Shown piece after piece: positions 1-8,681 of a stretch of 64,000 nucleotides of DNA. The first letter of the stretch is position 1. Each line of letters starts with the position of its first letter. The stretch comes from Pontibacter litorisediminis (GTDB taxonomy: Bacteria > Bacteroidota > Bacteroidia > Cytophagales > Hymenobacteraceae): positions 1,426,001 to 1,490,000 of the forward strand of contig NZ_JARDUA010000001.1 in assembly GCF_029360645.1 (NCBI RefSeq), written 5' to 3'. The notes beneath the pieces were generated by a model. The model was not told the DNA's origin. It worked only from the letters and a program-made list of their open reading frames with translations, and did no database searches. The position numbers and the translations under genes are program-made.

Positions 1-119
1 TGATGGCCGCGCTCGCTCAGGGCTCTCACAATGCCTCTGTAGTAGGTGGCGGCACCGTTCCAGTAAGCAGACACCAGGCTGGAGCCAAAGAAGGCGATGT
101 TGAGTTTGGTATTCTTCAT
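1..119 (-). CDS. CgeB-like glycosyltransferase, N-terminal fragment cut by the window edge
   Basis: Only the first 39 or so codons lie inside the window; the ATG is at 119. The visible N-terminus has a beta strand followed by GSSLVSAYWNGAATYYRGI and RALSERGH. This layout parallels the start of the next gene upstream in the operon (NHGNAHFLRGIVRELEERGH), so the two look like tandem paralogous glycosyltransferases of the CgeB/Glyco_trans_1_2 type. It starts 7 bases after the stop of that gene and should be co-transcribed with it. Donor and acceptor cannot be inferred. Confidence 0.7.
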   Translation of the reverse strand, partial: MKNTKLNIAFFGSSLVSAYWNGAATYYRGIVRALSERGH

Positions 120-126
120 GAGGGGT

Positions 127-1251
127 TTAAGCTTTTTGGGTGAGATAGATTTTTGATTCGGCTATGCCCAGCTCCTCACATACTTTCTCCAGCTCATTTA
201 CACGGTGGGCACAGGTGTGGCGGCTGCGAATGGTTTCAAGTCCGTGTGCGGCCACTTCTTTTGCTTTTTCAGGGTTGTTGAGAATGGTTTGCAGCTGCTG
301 CTTCATCTCCTCGCCGTTGCGGGCCACCAGGAAATCCTCTCCCGGCATAAACAGGTTTTCGGCATCATCCCAGGGCGAGGAGATCAGCGGAATGCCGCAG
401 GCCATGGCCTCGAACGGACGGATGGTCGGGATGCCCGGCAATGCCTCCACGTATGGCCGGCGCGGCACGTGCACCGTCACTTTATACTTGGCAAACTCCT
501 CGGCGGCTTTGTAGTTGGGCAGCCAGCCACCATACTCGATACCGGCATCGGCCAGTGCTTTACGGGCATGCTCCGGGTAGCGCACGCCGTAGATCTTGGC
601 CTTCAGTCCCAGCTCCTTCACCGGGTTGATCAGGAACTCATGCAGCTCGGCTGTGCGCTCCTCGTCGCCCCAGTTACCGATCCACACCAGGTCGCCTTCA
701 ACGTTTCCTCGTTCGTGCGGGTAGAAAACGGAGGTGTCGGCGGCCTCGTGCCAGGTCCAGGCTTTCTGGGTCCAGCCCTCCTGCAAGTATAAATCCCGTA
801 TCTTCTGCCCGAAGGCCAGTACGCCGTCGTAGTGCGTCAGGTCATACTTGGCCATGCTTTCACGCTCTGTTACGGCGCGGTGGTGCGTGTCGTGGAACAG
901 CAGTTTATACTTACCGCTGTTGGCGCGGTGCTCTCCGACGCGCTTCACCAGTGCGTGCTCGTTCCACTCATGCACCAGCACCAGGTCAGCATCAGCCAAC
1001 ACGTCATCCAGGTTTATACTTTCCAAAGTATAAAAGTTCGTGCTGATGCCCGGATAATAAGTTTGCAGCTCGTCCAGCTTTTCTTTACCGTAGCCCTCTA
1101 CCAGGTTCTGCAGGCTCCAGCCGTTCTCGGGCTCGTACACGTTCACCTGGTGCCCCCGCTCCTCCAGCTCCCGCACAATGCCGCGCAGAAAATGCGCATT
1201 GCCATGGTTCCAGTCAGAAAGGATTGAGTGGTAGAAAAGGGTAATATTCAT
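127..1251 (-). CDS. CgeB-family glycosyltransferase
   Basis: A 374-residue cytosolic protein, probably a GT-B-fold glycosyltransferase. The N-terminal half has the strand-helix start MNITLFYHSILSDWNHGNAH and the phrase LFHDTHHRAVTER. The C-terminal half carries RPFEAMACGIPLISSPWDD, the nucleotide-sugar binding region of CgeB/Glyco_trans_1_2 proteins, followed by PGEDFLVARNGEEM. It lies downstream of a GT4 transferase after a 255-base gap that shows only a small hairpin, and upstream of a second CgeB-like gene. It probably adds one sugar in the glycan built by this operon. The sugar specificity is unknown. Confidence 0.8.
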   Translation of the reverse strand: MNITLFYHSILSDWNHGNAHFLRGIVRELEERGHQVNVYEPENGWSLQNLVEGYGKEKLDELQTYYPGISTNFYTLESINLDDVLADADLVLVHEWNEHALVKRVGEHRANSGKYKLLFHDTHHRAVTERESMAKYDLTHYDGVLAFGQKIRDLYLQEGWTQKAWTWHEAADTSVFYPHERGNVEGDLVWIGNWGDEERTAELHEFLINPVKELGLKAKIYGVRYPEHARKALADAGIEYGGWLPNYKAAEEFAKYKVTVHVPRRPYVEALPGIPTIRPFEAMACGIPLISSPWDDAENLFMPGEDFLVARNGEEMKQQLQTILNNPEKAKEVAAHGLETIRSRHTCAHRVNELEKVCEELGIAESKIYLTQKA

Positions 1252-1506
1252 AGGGTTAGTTTTGAATGTGTGATTGAGTAAATCAATGGTGACTGAGTGG
1301 ATGCGTGGTTGGGTGAATTGTATGCTTTGAATTTCTGTTTTGCCATCCCGAGAAAACCTGGTTGTTTGGTACCGACAGCCTTCGCATTACGCCACCAGCA
1401 TCTTTACAAGATGGCGTTGCTGCCAAGCCTCCAGAGCACTCAGGTAACCCAAAGTCAACTATTCAAAGTTGAAATTTACTCATGCCCTCAATCGCTTATT
1501 CACCAT

Positions 1507-2607
1507 TTACGCGGTAACGGTTTGCTTCAGCAGCTGGCGGTACACATGGTCGTAGTCCTGGCCCATTGGGTCGGCTGTGTAGCCATGGGAGCGCTTAATG
1601 GCCCGCATAGCCATAATGTTACGGCCAAACTCATCGTCGATCAGGTGGTTGATGGTGTCGCGCAGTTCATCGGCGTCGTTCGGGTTTACGTACTTGGCGG
1701 CGTTGCCCCAAATCTCAGCCTGGCTGTCGGTTTTGCCTACCACCAGTGCACAACCCGACATGGCGGCTTCCAGAATCGTCAGCCCGAACGGCTCATACTT
1801 GGCAGGCAAGGCATAAATAGAAGCTCTCGACAACCAGTCCGACACCTCTTTCTCCGTCAGCTGCCCCAGGAAATGCACGTTCTCCAGTTGCACCTCTTTG
1901 CCGGTAGCCGGGTGGCGGGCATCGCCGGCAATGTATACCGGCCACTGCAAGTCGGAGGCGATGTGCGCGAGCATCGAAATGTTCTTGGCCTCATCCCACA
2001 CACGCCCCATGCTGAACACAAACGGCTCCTTCTTGCCAAACAGGAATGTGTGCTGGCCACGGCCGTTGTACACCACCGTGCTGTTCTGGAACGGGCCGTA
2101 CAGCGCTTCGGCCTGGTGCAGCATGGCTTGGGTAGGTGCCACTACCATGGTGGCGTTCTGCAGCCCCTGGGTGACCAGTTCTTTATACTTGTCCCATTCC
2201 TTCGGCACCTCTTCATCCTTCACGGCTTTCCACCACGACAGCACGCACGAGTGCACCACCACCACGGTTGGTACCCCGAAGTTCAGGGCGCCGTGCACCA
2301 TCCCGTTCAGGTGTACCAGGTCAGGCTGCACCTCCTCTTTCAGCTTCAGGAGCCACTCGCCCGCTTTCTCCACGTCCTCCCAGGGGCTGTCCATCCACTC
2401 CAGCTTATAGTCGCTCTCGTAAATGGTCAGGTTGTCGATTTCCTCGGCCTGCGCGCGCTGCTCCTCCGACAAGGGGGCACCCATGGTAGCCAGGGAAACG
2501 TGCGTTTTAAACGGGGCCAGCGCCCGGATCAGCTCCAGCGCGTATGTCCAGACACCACCAACGGTATCAGCGGTCATCAATATCTTTGAGGGATGATGTG
2601 CTTCCAT
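1507..2607 (-). CDS. GT4-family glycosyltransferase
   Basis: A 366-residue retaining GT-B glycosyltransferase. The acceptor domain begins with the typical glycine-rich loop (TADTVGGVWTYALELIRAL, residues about 12-30). The donor domain has FSMGRVWDEAKN followed by the E-x7-E signature in KYEPFGLTILEAAMSGCAL, which binds the nucleotide sugar. There is no signal peptide or membrane segment, so it acts at the cytoplasmic face. It starts 9 bases after the Gfo/Idh/MocA gene and belongs to the same operon. GT4 donors vary widely (UDP-, GDP- or CDP-sugars), so the substrate is not assigned. Confidence 0.88.
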   Translation of the reverse strand: MEAHHPSKILMTADTVGGVWTYALELIRALAPFKTHVSLATMGAPLSEEQRAQAEEIDNLTIYESDYKLEWMDSPWEDVEKAGEWLLKLKEEVQPDLVHLNGMVHGALNFGVPTVVVVHSCVLSWWKAVKDEEVPKEWDKYKELVTQGLQNATMVVAPTQAMLHQAEALYGPFQNSTVVYNGRGQHTFLFGKKEPFVFSMGRVWDEAKNISMLAHIASDLQWPVYIAGDARHPATGKEVQLENVHFLGQLTEKEVSDWLSRASIYALPAKYEPFGLTILEAAMSGCALVVGKTDSQAEIWGNAAKYVNPNDADELRDTINHLIDDEFGRNIMAMRAIKRSHGYTADPMGQDYDHVYRQLLKQTVTA

Positions 2608-2616
2608 GTTCTCTTC

Positions 2617-3663
2617 TTATCTTCCGTAAATTTTATCTAGTACCTCTGCTACTCTCACAAACTCCTCTGCCTCCTGACTGAAGCCCTCGCCGCCGGCAAC
2701 GCGCTCTGCCCAGGCCACGCCGGCACGGCCCATCCATTCATCGGGAGGGGTGCTCAGCTGCTCTGTCTTGGTGCCGTAGTAGCGCTCCGCCACAAAGTCG
2801 TAGAAGGAGCCGTTCACGTTTTTGAAGGCTACGCCACCGTTGATGCCGTAGAAGGTGGCGCTGATGATGGCTTCCTGTCCGGCTGGCAAGTTCCAGGAGC
2901 AGCTTAGCTGCACATGCGTGTTGCCTTCCAGCTCAATACTGGCCGTGGCATAGTCCTCAACCTTGCCCTCCACCATACTTATCGGCTTGCCTTTGGCATA
3001 GAGGTGGCTTTGCACGTTTTTGACTTTCGGGAAGTTCATGCCCCACAGCGCCAGATCCACCAGGTGCACGCCCAGGTCAATCACGCAGCCGCCGCCGGAG
3101 AGCTTTGGCTCGTAGAACCAGGCTTTGTCCGGGCCGTAGGCGTTGTGGAACACCAGCTCGATGGCATAAATCTGCCCCAACTCCCCGCTCTGCACCACCT
3201 TGTACACCTCTTGCATGGCCTTGGTGTAACGGTAAGACAGGTCTACGCCCAGCAGTTTGTCGCCCTTGCGGGCAGCCTCTACCACGCGTTTTGTTTCCTC
3301 CACGTTGCGGCCCAGCGGCTTTTGGCAAAACACAGCCTTACCGGCCTCCAGCGCCAGCATGCTTTGCTCGGCATGGAAAGCGCTTGGCGTGGCAATCACG
3401 ATTCCGTCCAGCTCCGGCTTGTGCAGCATGGCCTCCAGCGAGTGTACCTGCTCAGCCTGCGGGGCACTTTTCAGGGCCTCCTCCGCATTCTGGGCTGCTG
3501 TGTCAGAGACGCATGTCACCTCCCCAGCCTCGTGCTTTGCGATCACTTCCATGCGGTTACGGCCGATCCAGCCTACACCCAGGAACCCGAGTTTCGGTTT
3601 TGAATGGATAGAAGAAGAAGATGCAGGTAAGGCTTCCGCCTTGTCTAGTACAGTTTCCGTCAT
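2617..3663 (-). CDS. Gfo/Idh/MocA-family sugar oxidoreductase
   Basis: A 348-residue NAD(P)-dependent oxidoreductase. The Rossmann loop is LGFLGVGWIGRNRM, the CQKPLGRN segment holds the EKP-like motif (Glu replaced by Gln), and the catalytic region GGCVIDLGVHLVDLAL supplies the conserved Asp and His. Family members oxidise or reduce a ring hydroxyl of sugars, inositols or nucleotide sugars. It is cytosolic, with no TAT signal, unlike the paralogue at 28997. Spacing is 3 bases to the upstream alcohol dehydrogenase and 9 to the downstream GT4, so it is translationally linked to both. The context suggests it modifies the sugar nucleotide made by the operon. Confidence 0.88.
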   Translation of the reverse strand: MTETVLDKAEALPASSSSIHSKPKLGFLGVGWIGRNRMEVIAKHEAGEVTCVSDTAAQNAEEALKSAPQAEQVHSLEAMLHKPELDGIVIATPSAFHAEQSMLALEAGKAVFCQKPLGRNVEETKRVVEAARKGDKLLGVDLSYRYTKAMQEVYKVVQSGELGQIYAIELVFHNAYGPDKAWFYEPKLSGGGCVIDLGVHLVDLALWGMNFPKVKNVQSHLYAKGKPISMVEGKVEDYATASIELEGNTHVQLSCSWNLPAGQEAIISATFYGINGGVAFKNVNGSFYDFVAERYYGTKTEQLSTPPDEWMGRAGVAWAERVAGGEGFSQEAEEFVRVAEVLDKIYGR

Positions 3664-3666
3664 GTT

Positions 3667-4677
3667 TCAGTACGTTATTAGGGCTTTCACAAAGCCATCA
3701 GGGCGATTTGTGAGATTTTCGAATGCTTTCGCTATGTTATCTAAAGTGTAGGTATGCGTATAGAGGCTGTCTGGGTCAATTTTACCTTGCTCCACAGCCG
3801 CTACGGCAGCTTTGATACCTTTAATGTACTCTTTTGGGTCGCGCTCATGCGCATTGATGACATCGAGGCCGCGCCAGTTCCAAAGTTGGACATTTACCTG
3901 ACGCATCCCATCCTGATGGAAACCGGCGATGACCAGCCTGCCGCGCTCAGCCGTCAATTCGCCAGCCAGGTTCAGCGGCCACTCCTTTCCGGTGCACTCT
4001 ATTACGCGCTCACAGAAGTTTCCGTTTGTCAGTTCTTTAACTTTCTCTATGATTTTATAGTGATCATCCATTTTAACCACCTCATCGGCCCCACATGCAC
4101 GGGCAACCTCCAGTGAGAACTCCCGCTGCGACACGGCGATGACACGCGCGCCCGCATTTTTGGCCAGCTGCACCAGCAGCGCCCCCAGGAAACCGATGCC
4201 CAATATGGCCACCGTCTGCCCCGCCTGCACGTCACTGCGCCCGAAGATATTCATGGCGCAACCGAGCGGCTCTCCCGGAAAAGGTTTACCCGCCAGGCTC
4301 TCCGGCAGCTTCACCACCTTATCGGCATCGGCCAGATCGTACTCGGCATAAGCGTTATAAGACAGGGCCGCCACGCGGTCGCCGGGCTTCACGGCAGTTA
4401 CGCCCTCCCCTACGGCATCTACCACACCCCAGCCTTCGTGGCCCGGGTTACCGGCCTCCACGGGGTAGCTAAACCACTCCCGCCCCTCCCACACAGGTAT
4501 GTTGGAGGCGCACAGGCCACAACCTTGCAGCCGGATGCGCACCTGCCCTGCCTTTGGCTCAGGCAGGGCGGTTTCTTCTACTTTTATACTTTGCGGCGAG
4601 GTTACCACGGCCGCCCGCATGGTGGTAGCCTGGGTAGCGGCTACCGGTTTCTGATCAGTTGTAAGGGTGTCTTGCAT
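3667..4677 (-). CDS. Zinc-binding alcohol dehydrogenase (MDR superfamily)
   Basis: A 336-residue medium-chain dehydrogenase. Catalytic zinc ligands are visible in GCGLCASN (Cys) and NPGHEGWG (His-Glu). The NAD(P) fold contains GIGFLGALLVQLAKNAGARV. The lobe with four structural-zinc cysteines found in many MDR enzymes is missing after GDRVAALSYNAYAEY, so only the catalytic zinc is expected. It lies 3 bases after the fusion gene and 3 bases before the Gfo/Idh/MocA gene. The pairing of an MDR and a Gfo/Idh/MocA enzyme points to stepwise oxidation and reduction of a sugar or polyol intermediate. The exact substrate is unknown. Confidence 0.87.
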   Translation of the reverse strand: MQDTLTTDQKPVAATQATTMRAAVVTSPQSIKVEETALPEPKAGQVRIRLQGCGLCASNIPVWEGREWFSYPVEAGNPGHEGWGVVDAVGEGVTAVKPGDRVAALSYNAYAEYDLADADKVVKLPESLAGKPFPGEPLGCAMNIFGRSDVQAGQTVAILGIGFLGALLVQLAKNAGARVIAVSQREFSLEVARACGADEVVKMDDHYKIIEKVKELTNGNFCERVIECTGKEWPLNLAGELTAERGRLVIAGFHQDGMRQVNVQLWNWRGLDVINAHERDPKEYIKGIKAAVAAVEQGKIDPDSLYTHTYTLDNIAKAFENLTNRPDGFVKALITY

Positions 4678-4680
4678 AGA

Positions 4681-6750
4681 TTAAGCTACTGCTGCTTTTT
4701 TAACAGGTTCTTCCTCTTTTTCTAAAACGGTGGAGAGTGTCATCGGCACTTCGTAGCCGCGGTTCTCGCACAGCCACTGGTACAGCTTGGCAACGCCCTC
4801 CTGCACGTTGTGCTTCGGATACCAGCCGGTGGCCTCCTGAAACTTGCGTGTGTCGGACACATAGTAATGCTGGTCTCCGGGGCGCCAGTCGCCGAACTTG
4901 AGAGGAACCTCTTTGCCACGGTACTTGCCAATGGTTTTGAGCAGCTCCAGCAAACTAACCGTGTTGGCGGGACCGCCACCAATGTTAAAGGCCTGCCCGG
5001 TGATGTGCGGCATGTGCTCCTGCGCCAGCAGGAAGGCGTCCACCAGGTCCTCCACAAAGAGGATATCGCGCACCTGCTTGCCGTCGCCGTAAATGTTTAC
5101 CGGCTCGCCCTCTATGGCCCGGATGGCAAAGTGCGCCACCCAGCCCTGGTCCTCATTGCCGTACTGGTGCGGGCCGTAGATGCAGCTCATCCGGAACACC
5201 GCCATCGGCAGGTTATAGGTGCGGGCATAGTCGATCACATACTGGTCGGCCGCGCCTTTAGAGCAGCCGTACGGGCTATGGAAATCGAGGTGGCGTTTTT
5301 CGGAGATGCCGAACTTCTTTACGCTGGCATCGGCCGGGTAATAGCGGGAGCCGTTGGAGATGAACTCCATGTCCTCCAGGCCGCCGTATACCTTGTTGGT
5401 GGAGGTGAACACCAGCGGTGGCGGGGTGTCCTGCTCCCGTATCGCCTCCAGCACGTTAATGATGCCGCGCGCGTTGATCTCAAAATCGTTGATGGGCAGG
5501 TCCAGCGAAGTGGTAACGGCCACCTGGGCGGCAAAATGGAACACCTGTTCGGCACGCTTCATGACCTGACGCACGGCCTGCATGTCGCGGATATCGCCCA
5601 CGTACACCTCCAGCTTATCGCCGTAAGTATCGTGCAGCCACTGCAGGTTTTTCTCCACCCCTTCGCGGCTCAGGCTGTCGAACACCAGCACGCGCTTGCC
5701 CTGCTCCAGCAGGCGCTTGGCCAGGTTGGTGCCCACAAAGCCGGCGCCGCCGGTTATCAAAGTATAAGGTTGGGTATCGTCGTCGATGGTGCGCTTCACG
5801 TACGCCAGCTCGTGCAGCTTTTCCAGGCCGTGGCGTGCCCACAGGCGGTAAAGCAGCTTGCTGGTGCCGTCGGCACGCTTCAGCCCGAAGTAGTACTCCC
5901 GGTCATCCAGGTGAAAACCACCGACTGTTGGTAGTTTTGCATCCAAATCTTTTACGGCATACCAGTATACACGGACGGCGTCCGCCTTCAGCACCTCCAC
6001 AAACTCCTGCAGTTGCTTGTACTCATCGTGTTGCCAGGTAGAGAACCCGGCTTCAGTTATCCAGAGTTCGGCCTTGCAGTTATTGCGCGCCATTACCTCA
6101 CGTACTGCCTGCACGTTTTCTTCCCAGCCGTCCCACATCTGATCGAACACGTGTGGGAAGCCGTGGATGCCTACGGCATCGATGTACTGCATCACGCCGT
6201 GGTCGTACATGGTCTGCAGCCAGTTCGGGTCTATCGGGCTCATGCCGCCCAACAGCGTTTTCTTGCCCAGCTGCTGGCACCAGTGGGCTGCGCCGCCCAC
6301 CATCTCGGCAAACTTATTCCAGCCGTAGTCATGGGCAAAGTCATACTCTGTCAGGTTGTTCGGCTCGTTCCACAGCTCCACCCACTCAAAGTGCTCTCCG
6401 TGCTTGGCAATAAACACATCCAGAAAATCGGCGTAGGCCTTTTTATCTTTTGGGGGGGAGGAGGTACGGGGTTTCTCGCCTATACTTGGGGGCGTGTACA
6501 AAAAGCAAGGAAGCAGATTCACCTCCTTCGCCAGCGTAGGGATCAGCCAGTCGTACCAGTCTTTGCCGCCGGCGGTGTAGTAGTCGGCCCACGACACCCC
6601 GGTGCGCAGCTCCGTTACGCCAAGCTCCTTTAAGCTGGCCAGCGTCTCTTTTACATGCTCATACTCCCCAGGCCGAAACCACTCCACCAGCCCCACCACC
6701 GGCAAAGCGGTTTTGCTGTTACTCATTTGTGTATCTGTGTTCATCTTCAT
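4681..6750 (-). CDS. Bifunctional protein: clan GH-A glycosidase domain fused to a CDP-paratose-2-epimerase-like SDR
   Basis: This 689-residue protein has two clear parts. Residues about 17-320 form a TIM-barrel glycosidase of clan GH-A: WNEP supplies the acid/base Glu129 and WITEAGFSTW the nucleophile Glu233. Residues about 329-670 form an extended SDR: GGAGFVG (334-340), STNKVYGG, and SPYGCSKGAAD with the YxxxK catalytic pair. Much of this half reads like CDP-paratose 2-epimerase (RfbE/CDP-tyvelose epimerase), including FDSLSREG, QVAVTTSLDLP and GKQVRDILFVEDLVDAF. There is no signal peptide, so the glycosidase domain is probably cytosolic. The frame is open throughout with no sign of an artefactual fusion. 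It starts 32 bases after the upstream epimerase gene. Confidence 0.85.
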   Translation of the reverse strand: MKMNTDTQMSNSKTALPVVGLVEWFRPGEYEHVKETLASLKELGVTELRTGVSWADYYTAGGKDWYDWLIPTLAKEVNLLPCFLYTPPSIGEKPRTSSPPKDKKAYADFLDVFIAKHGEHFEWVELWNEPNNLTEYDFAHDYGWNKFAEMVGGAAHWCQQLGKKTLLGGMSPIDPNWLQTMYDHGVMQYIDAVGIHGFPHVFDQMWDGWEENVQAVREVMARNNCKAELWITEAGFSTWQHDEYKQLQEFVEVLKADAVRVYWYAVKDLDAKLPTVGGFHLDDREYYFGLKRADGTSKLLYRLWARHGLEKLHELAYVKRTIDDDTQPYTLITGGAGFVGTNLAKRLLEQGKRVLVFDSLSREGVEKNLQWLHDTYGDKLEVYVGDIRDMQAVRQVMKRAEQVFHFAAQVAVTTSLDLPINDFEINARGIINVLEAIREQDTPPPLVFTSTNKVYGGLEDMEFISNGSRYYPADASVKKFGISEKRHLDFHSPYGCSKGAADQYVIDYARTYNLPMAVFRMSCIYGPHQYGNEDQGWVAHFAIRAIEGEPVNIYGDGKQVRDILFVEDLVDAFLLAQEHMPHITGQAFNIGGGPANTVSLLELLKTIGKYRGKEVPLKFGDWRPGDQHYYVSDTRKFQEATGWYPKHNVQEGVAKLYQWLCENRGYEVPMTLSTVLEKEEEPVKKAAVA

Positions 6751-6782
6751 TCAATTCTTATTTGACGTTTTGGGTTGGCTGC

Positions 6783-7901
6783 TTACACGGTTAACCCTCG
6801 TGCGGCGAGCTCTGCGCTTGCCTCATTTACACGGTCATCAGCAATCTGCCCTTCCAGCCAGTTGGCCAGTTCCTCCAGCCCGGCATTAAACTCTACCTGC
6901 GGATAAAAGCCCAGCACTTCTTTGGCCAGCGATATATCGGCGTAGCAGTGGCGGATGTCCCCCACCCTGTACTTGCCTGTTATCTCTGGCTTCAGGTGCG
7001 TTTTGCCCATCACGGTGGCCAGGCGCTCGCCTATCTCGCAGATTGTATAGTTGTTGCCGCTGCCCACGTTAAACACCTTGCCAGTGGCCTCCTCCTTCTC
7101 CATGGCCAGGCGACAGGCCAGGGCCACGTCACGCACATGCACAAAGTCCCGCTGCTGGTACCCGTCTTCGAAAATCATGGGGGAGTTGTTGTTTAGAAGG
7201 CGTGAGGCAAAGATAGCCAGCACCCCGGTGTAGGGGTTGGAAAGCGCCTGGCGCGTGCCGTACACGTTAAAGAAGCGCATCGCTACGGTCGGGATGTTGT
7301 AGGCGCGGCCCACCATCAGGCAAAGGCGCTCCTGGTCGTACTTGCTCAGCGCGTACACCGAGGAGAGCGACGGCGTCTTAGATTCTGGCGTTGGCACCGG
7401 CTGCAGCTGCTCGCCCTGCCCGTTGTACAGTTCCCAGTCGGCGGCTTTCAACTGCTCCAGGGGGCGCTCCTGCACGGTAGTCAAATCACCGGAAGGCGTT
7501 TTATACAGGCCCTCCCCGTAAATGCTCATGCTGCTGGCCACCACCAGTTTCTTCACCGGGTTCTTGATCAGCGCTTCGAGCAGCACCGTAGTGCCGATGT
7601 TGTTTACATCCGTGTACTCGCGCAGCTCATACATGCTCTGCCCTACGCCCACCATGGCCGCGAAGTGAAACACGTAGTCCACCCCCTCCAGGGCACGGGC
7701 CACGTCCTCCGGGTTGCGCACATCCCCTACCAGCAACTCCACGTCCTCGTGCAGGTATTCCGGTCGCTGGCAGTCTTTTCCGTGCACCTGCTCGCTCAGG
7801 TTGTCCAGTGCTCTTACGGTATAGCCTTGCTGCAGCAGTTCATCGGCCAGGTGAGACCCAATAAATCCGGCTCCTCCGGTTATCAATACTCTGTTCTTCA
7901 T
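6783..7901 (-). CDS. NAD-dependent epimerase/dehydratase (extended SDR)
   Basis: A 372-residue sugar-nucleotide enzyme. The N-terminus ITGGAGFIGSHLADELL is the NAD-binding Rossmann motif. The active site shows SSMSIYGEG and VYALSKYDQERL, i.e. Ser/Thr-Tyr-x3-Lys. MRFFNVYGTRQALSNPY and QQRDFVHVRDVA are typical of UDP-glucose 4-epimerase and UDP-glucuronate epimerase or decarboxylase relatives. It probably interconverts the nucleotide sugar used by the downstream glycosyltransferases. It is the second gene of the minus-strand operon, 75 bases after the SDR reductase. Whether it is an epimerase or a dehydratase cannot be settled from motifs alone. Confidence 0.88.
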   Translation of the reverse strand: MKNRVLITGGAGFIGSHLADELLQQGYTVRALDNLSEQVHGKDCQRPEYLHEDVELLVGDVRNPEDVARALEGVDYVFHFAAMVGVGQSMYELREYTDVNNIGTTVLLEALIKNPVKKLVVASSMSIYGEGLYKTPSGDLTTVQERPLEQLKAADWELYNGQGEQLQPVPTPESKTPSLSSVYALSKYDQERLCLMVGRAYNIPTVAMRFFNVYGTRQALSNPYTGVLAIFASRLLNNNSPMIFEDGYQQRDFVHVRDVALACRLAMEKEEATGKVFNVGSGNNYTICEIGERLATVMGKTHLKPEITGKYRVGDIRHCYADISLAKEVLGFYPQVEFNAGLEELANWLEGQIADDRVNEASAELAARGLTV

Positions 7902-7976
7902 AGTTAGGTGTTTCTGTCTGTTTAGTCTGTTTTAATTATTGTGGGTGCTGATGTTCTTGGTTGATTCCGGCTAATG

Positions 7977-8681
7977 CTAAAAAGCCTGCGCCGTAGGCCT
8001 GAGGGTGATGTTGTTGATGGATACCCCCGGCGGCTGCCGCAGGGCGTAAAGCACGGCATCGGCCACCTGCCCTGGCGTTATGGCCCCGTAGCCAATGCTC
8101 TCCACCGTCTGGCTTCCGGATAGGGTGTTTTTGAAGAAGGCCGTGTCGGTTACGCCAGGGGCTATAACCGTGACACGAATGGTAGGCAGTACTTCCTGAC
8201 GCAGGGTTTCAGCGATTACCTGCAGGGCTGTTTTGGTAGCGGCGTAGATGCCTCCGTAGGCATACGCCTGCCCGGCCGCCACCGACGAGACAATCACCAC
8301 ATCTCCTGCGCCTGCCTCCTGCATCCCCGGCACAAAGGCCCGTATCATGCGCAGGGTGCCCATCAGGTTGGTGTTAATCACGTGCTGCCACTTTTCCGGG
8401 TCCCCTTCCGTGAGCTTCTCGTGCACCCCCTGCCCTGCACTGCACACCAGTATGTTGGGCTTGCCCAGCTGCTGCTGTACCTCAAAAAAAAGGGTGTCTA
8501 CCGCAGCGGCATCGGCTACGTTACAGCTAAAGGGGGTGATGCCGGAGGAAAGGTCAGCAGGTAGGTGCAGATCAGCAATGGCGGTGTTTACCCCGTCTGC
8601 AGAAAGCTGCTCGGCAATGGCTCTTCCAATGCCGGAACCGCCTCCGCTTATGATCGCATGTTTACCTTTCAGCTGCTGCAC
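7977..8681 (-). CDS. Short-chain dehydrogenase/reductase
   Basis: A 234-residue classical SDR. SGGGSGIGRAIAEQL is the cofactor loop, CSAGQG corresponds to the NAG motif, and catalytic residues are in VIVSSVAA and IYAATKTAL (Tyr-x3-Lys). The likely initiation codon is GTG at 8681. A purine-rich AGGAGGAGGA stretch lies 17-26 bases upstream, farther than a normal Shine-Dalgarno, so an in-frame ATA codon near 8696 is a remote alternative. It is the first gene of the glycan operon and may reduce a keto sugar or another carbonyl intermediate. General SDR chemistry is certain, the substrate is not. Confidence 0.85.
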   Translation of the reverse strand: MQQLKGKHAIISGGGSGIGRAIAEQLSADGVNTAIADLHLPADLSSGITPFSCNVADAAAVDTLFFEVQQQLGKPNILVCSAGQGVHEKLTEGDPEKWQHVINTNLMGTLRMIRAFVPGMQEAGAGDVVIVSSVAAGQAYAYGGIYAATKTALQVIAETLRQEVLPTIRVTVIAPGVTDTAFFKNTLSGSQTVESIGYGAITPGQVADAVLYALRQPPGVSINNITLRPTAQAF

